Assembly: GCA_001899855.1 (NCBI GenBank)
Contig: MKWR01000024.1
Span: 1 to 64,000, forward strand
Direction of reading: 5' to 3'
DNA: 64,000 bases
From: Lysobacterales bacterium 63-13
GTDB lineage: Bacteria > Pseudomonadota > Gammaproteobacteria > Xanthomonadales > Rhodanobacteraceae
Below the pieces are notes generated by a model. The model was not told the origin of the DNA, made no database searches, and saw only the letters and a list, made by a program, of their open reading frames with translations. Each line of letters opens with the position of its first letter. Positions within the stretch are counted from its first letter, which is position 1. This document shows, piece after piece, positions 62,190 through 64,000 of this stretch. Position numbers and translations under genes: made by a program.

Positions 62190-63340
62190 GCAAACACGCT
62201 GCTTGGATCAATGCGCACGAGGCGGCGGATCGAGATCAGCGCACCAAACGCGCACATCAGCACGGTGAGCGCGGCAAGCACGACGAGCAGCCACCACGGC
62301 ACGATCACGGCGACATTGCCGTAGGCGCTGATCGCCACGATCACATACGCGGCCAGCGTGCCGAGGCTGAAGCCGAACGCGGCGCTGATCGCCGCCTGCT
62401 TGAGGATGACCCGGTTCAGATACGACGCCGGCGCACCCATCGCGCGCAGCGTTGCATACTCTGGCAGGCGATCCACCGTGGTCGCGTACAGGGTCTGGCC
62501 AACGATGACGATGCCGACCACCAGGCCCAGCAAGGCCGAAAGCAGCAAGGCGGAACCGGCACCGGTGGTGATCAGCCAGTATTTCTGCGCCTGGCGGGCA
62601 AAATCGGCGCGCTTCCAGACATCCACCCGACCGAGGCGCTCGCCCAGCGCGTGGCGCACGACCTCGACATCCGCGCCCGGCTCGAGGCCGACCAGCAGGT
62701 AGGTGGTCTGCTCGGGCTGGTATCGCGAATAGGCCAGCGCATTGCGATGGGTCATCCAGACATACGGACTTTGCGTGAAGGTGCGCAAGCCGCGGGTGAA
62801 GCCGACCACGCGCGCGCGCTGCGAATTGATCTCGATGGTGTCGCCGATGGCCTTGACGCCGAGCTTGTCCGCATACAGGCGATCGATGATGACCGCATCC
62901 TGCTGCTGCAGGTCGGCAATGCGGCCCTCGACCAGGTTCCACGGCTGCAGCGCATCCGATTCAATCTCGAAACCGACCAGGGCGACGCTTTCATTGCCGC
63001 CATCGGGCTTTTTCCAGAAGCCGAACTGCAGCATCAGTTTGCCGACCGAAGCGACGCCCGGCACGGCCAGCGCCTGGAAGCGACGGCGTTCGTCCAGGCG
63101 TCCGGCAATGTCGACATTGGTGGTGCCGGCCGGGGTGATCCACAGGGCGGCACGGGAATGATCGACCAGGCCCGACGTGGTGCGCGCGAAACCGACCAGC
63201 AAGCCCAGTTCGACGCCCATCAGCAGCACGGCAAAGCCGACGCCGATCAGGGTGACGATGAAGCGCGCGCGATCATGGCTGAGGTTGCGCCAGGCCAGCA
63301 GGCTGGTGCCGATGAGAGCGGGCGAAGGCGGCACCGGCAC
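62186..63340 (-). CDS. ABC transporter permease, FtsX/DevC type
   Basis: 384 residues with one N-terminal membrane helix (RFIVTLIGVGFAVLLMGVEL), a large periplasmic domain (about 45-255) and three C-terminal helices: the MacB/DevC topology for a mechanotransmitting exporter. The substrate is unknown; cyanobacterial DevBCA exports glycolipids, others export peptides or drugs. It starts two bases after the lptE stop, so it is co-expressed with LPS-transport lipoprotein LptE. Confidence 0.9.
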   Translation of the reverse strand: MPVPPSPALIGTSLLAWRNLSHDRARFIVTLIGVGFAVLLMGVELGLLVGFARTTSGLVDHSRAALWITPAGTTNVDIAGRLDERRRFQALAVPGVASVGKLMLQFGFWKKPDGGNESVALVGFEIESDALQPWNLVEGRIADLQQQDAVIIDRLYADKLGVKAIGDTIEINSQRARVVGFTRGLRTFTQSPYVWMTHRNALAYSRYQPEQTTYLLVGLEPGADVEVVRHALGERLGRVDVWKRADFARQAQKYWLITTGAGSALLLSALLGLVVGIVIVGQTLYATTVDRLPEYATLRAMGAPASYLNRVILKQAAISAAFGFSLGTLAAYVIVAISAYGNVAVIVPWWLLVVLAALTVLMCAFGALISIRRLVRIDPSSVFA

Positions 63341-63342
63341 GC

Positions 63343-63849
63343 TCAGGGCGTGGCGTCACGCCCGATCACTTCAAGCCTGCGCAGGATTGCCTGGACCATC
63401 TCGCGCTGCAATTCGTCGGTGAGCAGATCCTGCTCGGCGGCAATGCCGAGTGCCTGCGTTGCATCGAAGGTGAAATCGCGGGTCAGCTCGATGGTCTGCA
63501 TCGCCAGCAAGGGCGCGCCGCTGGCGCCGAGCACATCGAAATCGACGTGGTAGCGGATCGTGTATTCGTTGGCGCGGGCGTTGCCACCCACGGAAAGCAC
63601 ATCGGTGCGAATCGTGTTGCTGGCGATGCGCAGCACCGCGCTGCGCCCAGCGGAACCTTCGACAACCTCGGCACCAGCGCGGGTCAGCGCCTTGCGCAGA
63701 TCGCGGCCAAGCGGATTGAGCGAATCAACCCCTTCGACGGCAATCCGCTGCATGCCGCTCGCCAGGCGCACCTCTTCGCGCAGGTGGAAGCCGCAGGCGG
63801 AAACAGCCAGGGTGAAAATCGCGATGATCAGAAGACGATGGAGTTTCAT
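63343..63849 (-). CDS. lptE: LPS-assembly lipoprotein LptE
   Basis: 168 residues. It has a signal peptide and lipobox SAC with Cys19 (AVSACGFHLR), the family's conserved opening. LptE plugs the LptD barrel in the outer membrane for LPS insertion. It follows leuS as in E. coli, but the downstream gene is an ABC permease rather than holA. Confidence 0.92.
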   Translation of the reverse strand: MKLHRLLIIAIFTLAVSACGFHLREEVRLASGMQRIAVEGVDSLNPLGRDLRKALTRAGAEVVEGSAGRSAVLRIASNTIRTDVLSVGGNARANEYTIRYHVDFDVLGASGAPLLAMQTIELTRDFTFDATQALGIAAEQDLLTDELQREMVQAILRRLEVIGRDATP

Positions 63850-63967
63850 GGGAACCTGATGCCGGGGCAGATGCGAAGCATAACGGATGTTGTTGTGGGG
63901 GCATGTCGGGGACGAATCCCCTGGAATCAGGCATGGCATTCCCTTCTCCCCTCGGGAGAAGGGAGAG

Positions 63968-64000
63968 CTACACAACGATATTGACGATCTTGCCGGGCAC
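63968..64000 (-). CDS. leuS: Leucyl-tRNA synthetase, last codons (partial)
   Basis: The window edge encodes VPGKIVNIVV and then TAG on the minus strand, matching the conserved C-terminal end of bacterial LeuRS. The position directly upstream of lptE is the conserved leuS-lptE order. Only 11 codons (with the stop) are inside the window. Confidence 0.85.
   Translation of the reverse strand: MPGKIVNIVV

Overview
This window is a stretch of chromosome from a GC-rich gammaproteobacterium, most likely of the order Xanthomonadales (Lysobacterales), possibly Rhodanobacteraceae-like. The evidence is lineage-typical gene content: a fused aspartate kinase/diaminopimelate decarboxylase, the MurD2-MurL pair for peptidoglycan glutamate handling, a SAM-I riboswitch ahead of metX-metB, an SAH riboswitch ahead of ahcY, and secreted proteins ending in a short '(I/L)(F/Y)xxGF' tail. 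No rRNA, tRNA, CRISPR array or prophage was seen.

Layout. 0-4.2 kb is accessory: the end of a probable IS21-family element has cut off a restriction-type DEAD/DEAH helicase, followed by a PcfJ-domain protein and a small unknown gene. 4.2-9.8 kb holds prmC, a very large unknown membrane protein and an orphan Pycsar-type membrane effector. 9.8-12.6 kb carries a MITE-like repeat and the peroxide-defence group ahpD / ahpC <> oxyR. 12.7-15.8 kb holds rnk and a rubrerythrin / Fe-S protein / DUF3501 cluster. 15.8-18.1 kb is the riboswitch-controlled metX-metB operon. 18.1-24 kb holds apt, DUF2007, DUF3253, a polytopic GT-C-like protein flanked by direct repeats, a secreted propeller protein and two small unknown genes. 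24.2-31.5 kb holds glnS, a deaminase, rlmM, a secreted nuclease and rsmI. 31.7-38.6 kb is housekeeping (lpoA-yraN-dolP, an FAD oxidase, ribH-nusB-thiL-pgpA). 38.8-43.3 kb holds a secreted metalloprotease, metK and tyrA. 43.3-48.2 kb is an AT-richer island of truncated Rhs cores, exchanged toxin tips and candidate immunity genes, bounded by IS3-type scraps and a stump of a GspE/PilB-type ATPase gene. 48.2-50.9 kb holds ahcY and metF. 51-56.9 kb is the lysAC - membrane protein - murL - murD2 operon. 57-64 kb holds a PCu(A)C copper chaperone, an enoyl-CoA isomerase, and a leuS-lptE-[three-gene ABC exporter]-holA-nadD block.

Functional threads. The SAM cycle recurs: metX/metB (methionine synthesis), metK (SAM synthesis), ahcY (SAH removal) and metF (methyl supply). 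Two use riboswitches, and metK, ahcY and metF share an upstream inverted repeat that looks like a common operator. Peptidoglycan is a second thread: lysAC, MurD2/MurL and LpoA. The most unusual locus is the Rhs cassette island: two nearly identical 5'-truncated cores with unrelated tips, a remnant of a third tip, and a small gene directly after each.
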